From assembly GCA_945957305.1 (NCBI GenBank), contig CAMFLN010000166.1, positions 1-6,722 on the forward strand: a DNA stretch of 6,722 nt, in the 5' to 3' direction. The position numbers and the translations under genes are program-made. Positions 6,689-6,722 of the stretch are shown one piece after another. Below the pieces are notes generated by a model, which saw only the letters and a list, made by a program, of their open reading frames with translations, was not told the origin of the DNA and ran no database searches. Every line of letters starts with the position of its first letter. Position 1 is the stretch's first letter. The stretch is from an uncultured Planctomycetaceae bacterium (GTDB lineage: Bacteria > Planctomycetota > Planctomycetia > Pirellulales > JACPPG01).

Positions 6689-6719
6689 CATGGCCACGTC
6701 GAGCGTGGCCATGGCACCC
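6689..6719 (-). repeat. Palindromic repeat element, copy 2 (REP-like), inverted relative to copy 1
   Basis: Read on the minus strand it starts with the same GGGTGCCATG (6719-6710). CATGGCCACG (6689-6698) and CGTGGCCATG (6704-6713) form a perfect 10-base stem around the loop TCGAG. It lies 35 bases from copy 1 in the opposite orientation. The two copies share the border, CACG/CGTG and CATG segments but differ at two paired positions. Confidence 0.75.
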
Positions 6720-6722
6720 CCA

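Noticed and set aside
6299..6712. Minus-strand open frame of 137 residues starting inside the repeat pair
   Set aside because: It reads through both palindromic repeats and then the TPM gene in another frame; it results from ATG codons in the repeats.

Overview
The window looks like chromosome from a planctomycete, probably of the Pirellulales type. The main evidence is the gene at the left edge. It joins a planctomycete-type cytochrome c domain (PSCyt1) to a PSCyt2/DUF1549 domain, an architecture very abundant in Planctomycetes and some Verrucomicrobia and rare elsewhere. The high GC content, the Tat-exported amidohydrolase and the Gly/Ala/Pro/Tyr-rich secreted protein fit this. No RNA gene, integrase, transposase or CRISPR array is visible.

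Layout from left to right: (1) positions 1-1579, minus strand, the N-terminal 526 residues of an exported PSCyt1-PSCyt2 protein that runs off the left edge; (2) 1747-2484, minus strand, a 245-residue secreted low-complexity protein with 11 Gly-Tyr dipeptides and a C-terminal CGPNGC motif, preceded by a plausible extended -10 promoter; (3) a 478-base divergent intergenic region with hairpin-prone stretches; (4) 2963-4759, plus strand, a 598-residue cytoplasmic protein in which an uncharacterised, probably beta-rich region is joined to a C-terminal MIP18/DUF59 domain; (5) a short convergent gap with a possible terminator hairpin; (6) 4820-5782 and (7) 5793-6599, both minus strand, a two-gene unit of a TPM-domain membrane protein followed ten bases later by a Tat-exported amidohydrolase; (8) at the right edge, two palindromic elements sharing a common 10-base border, in inverted orientation.

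The genes do not form one obvious pathway. Four of the five products are predicted to be exported or membrane-bound, so envelope or periplasmic biology dominates. Only the two-gene unit at 4820-6599 shows clear operon structure. I found no defence or mobile system. The observations most worth following are the DUF59 fusion, in which the family's conserved cysteine appears to be arginine, and the inverted pair of palindromic repeats, whose stems differ by compensatory changes. The amidohydrolase lacking the usual C-terminal aspartate comes next.
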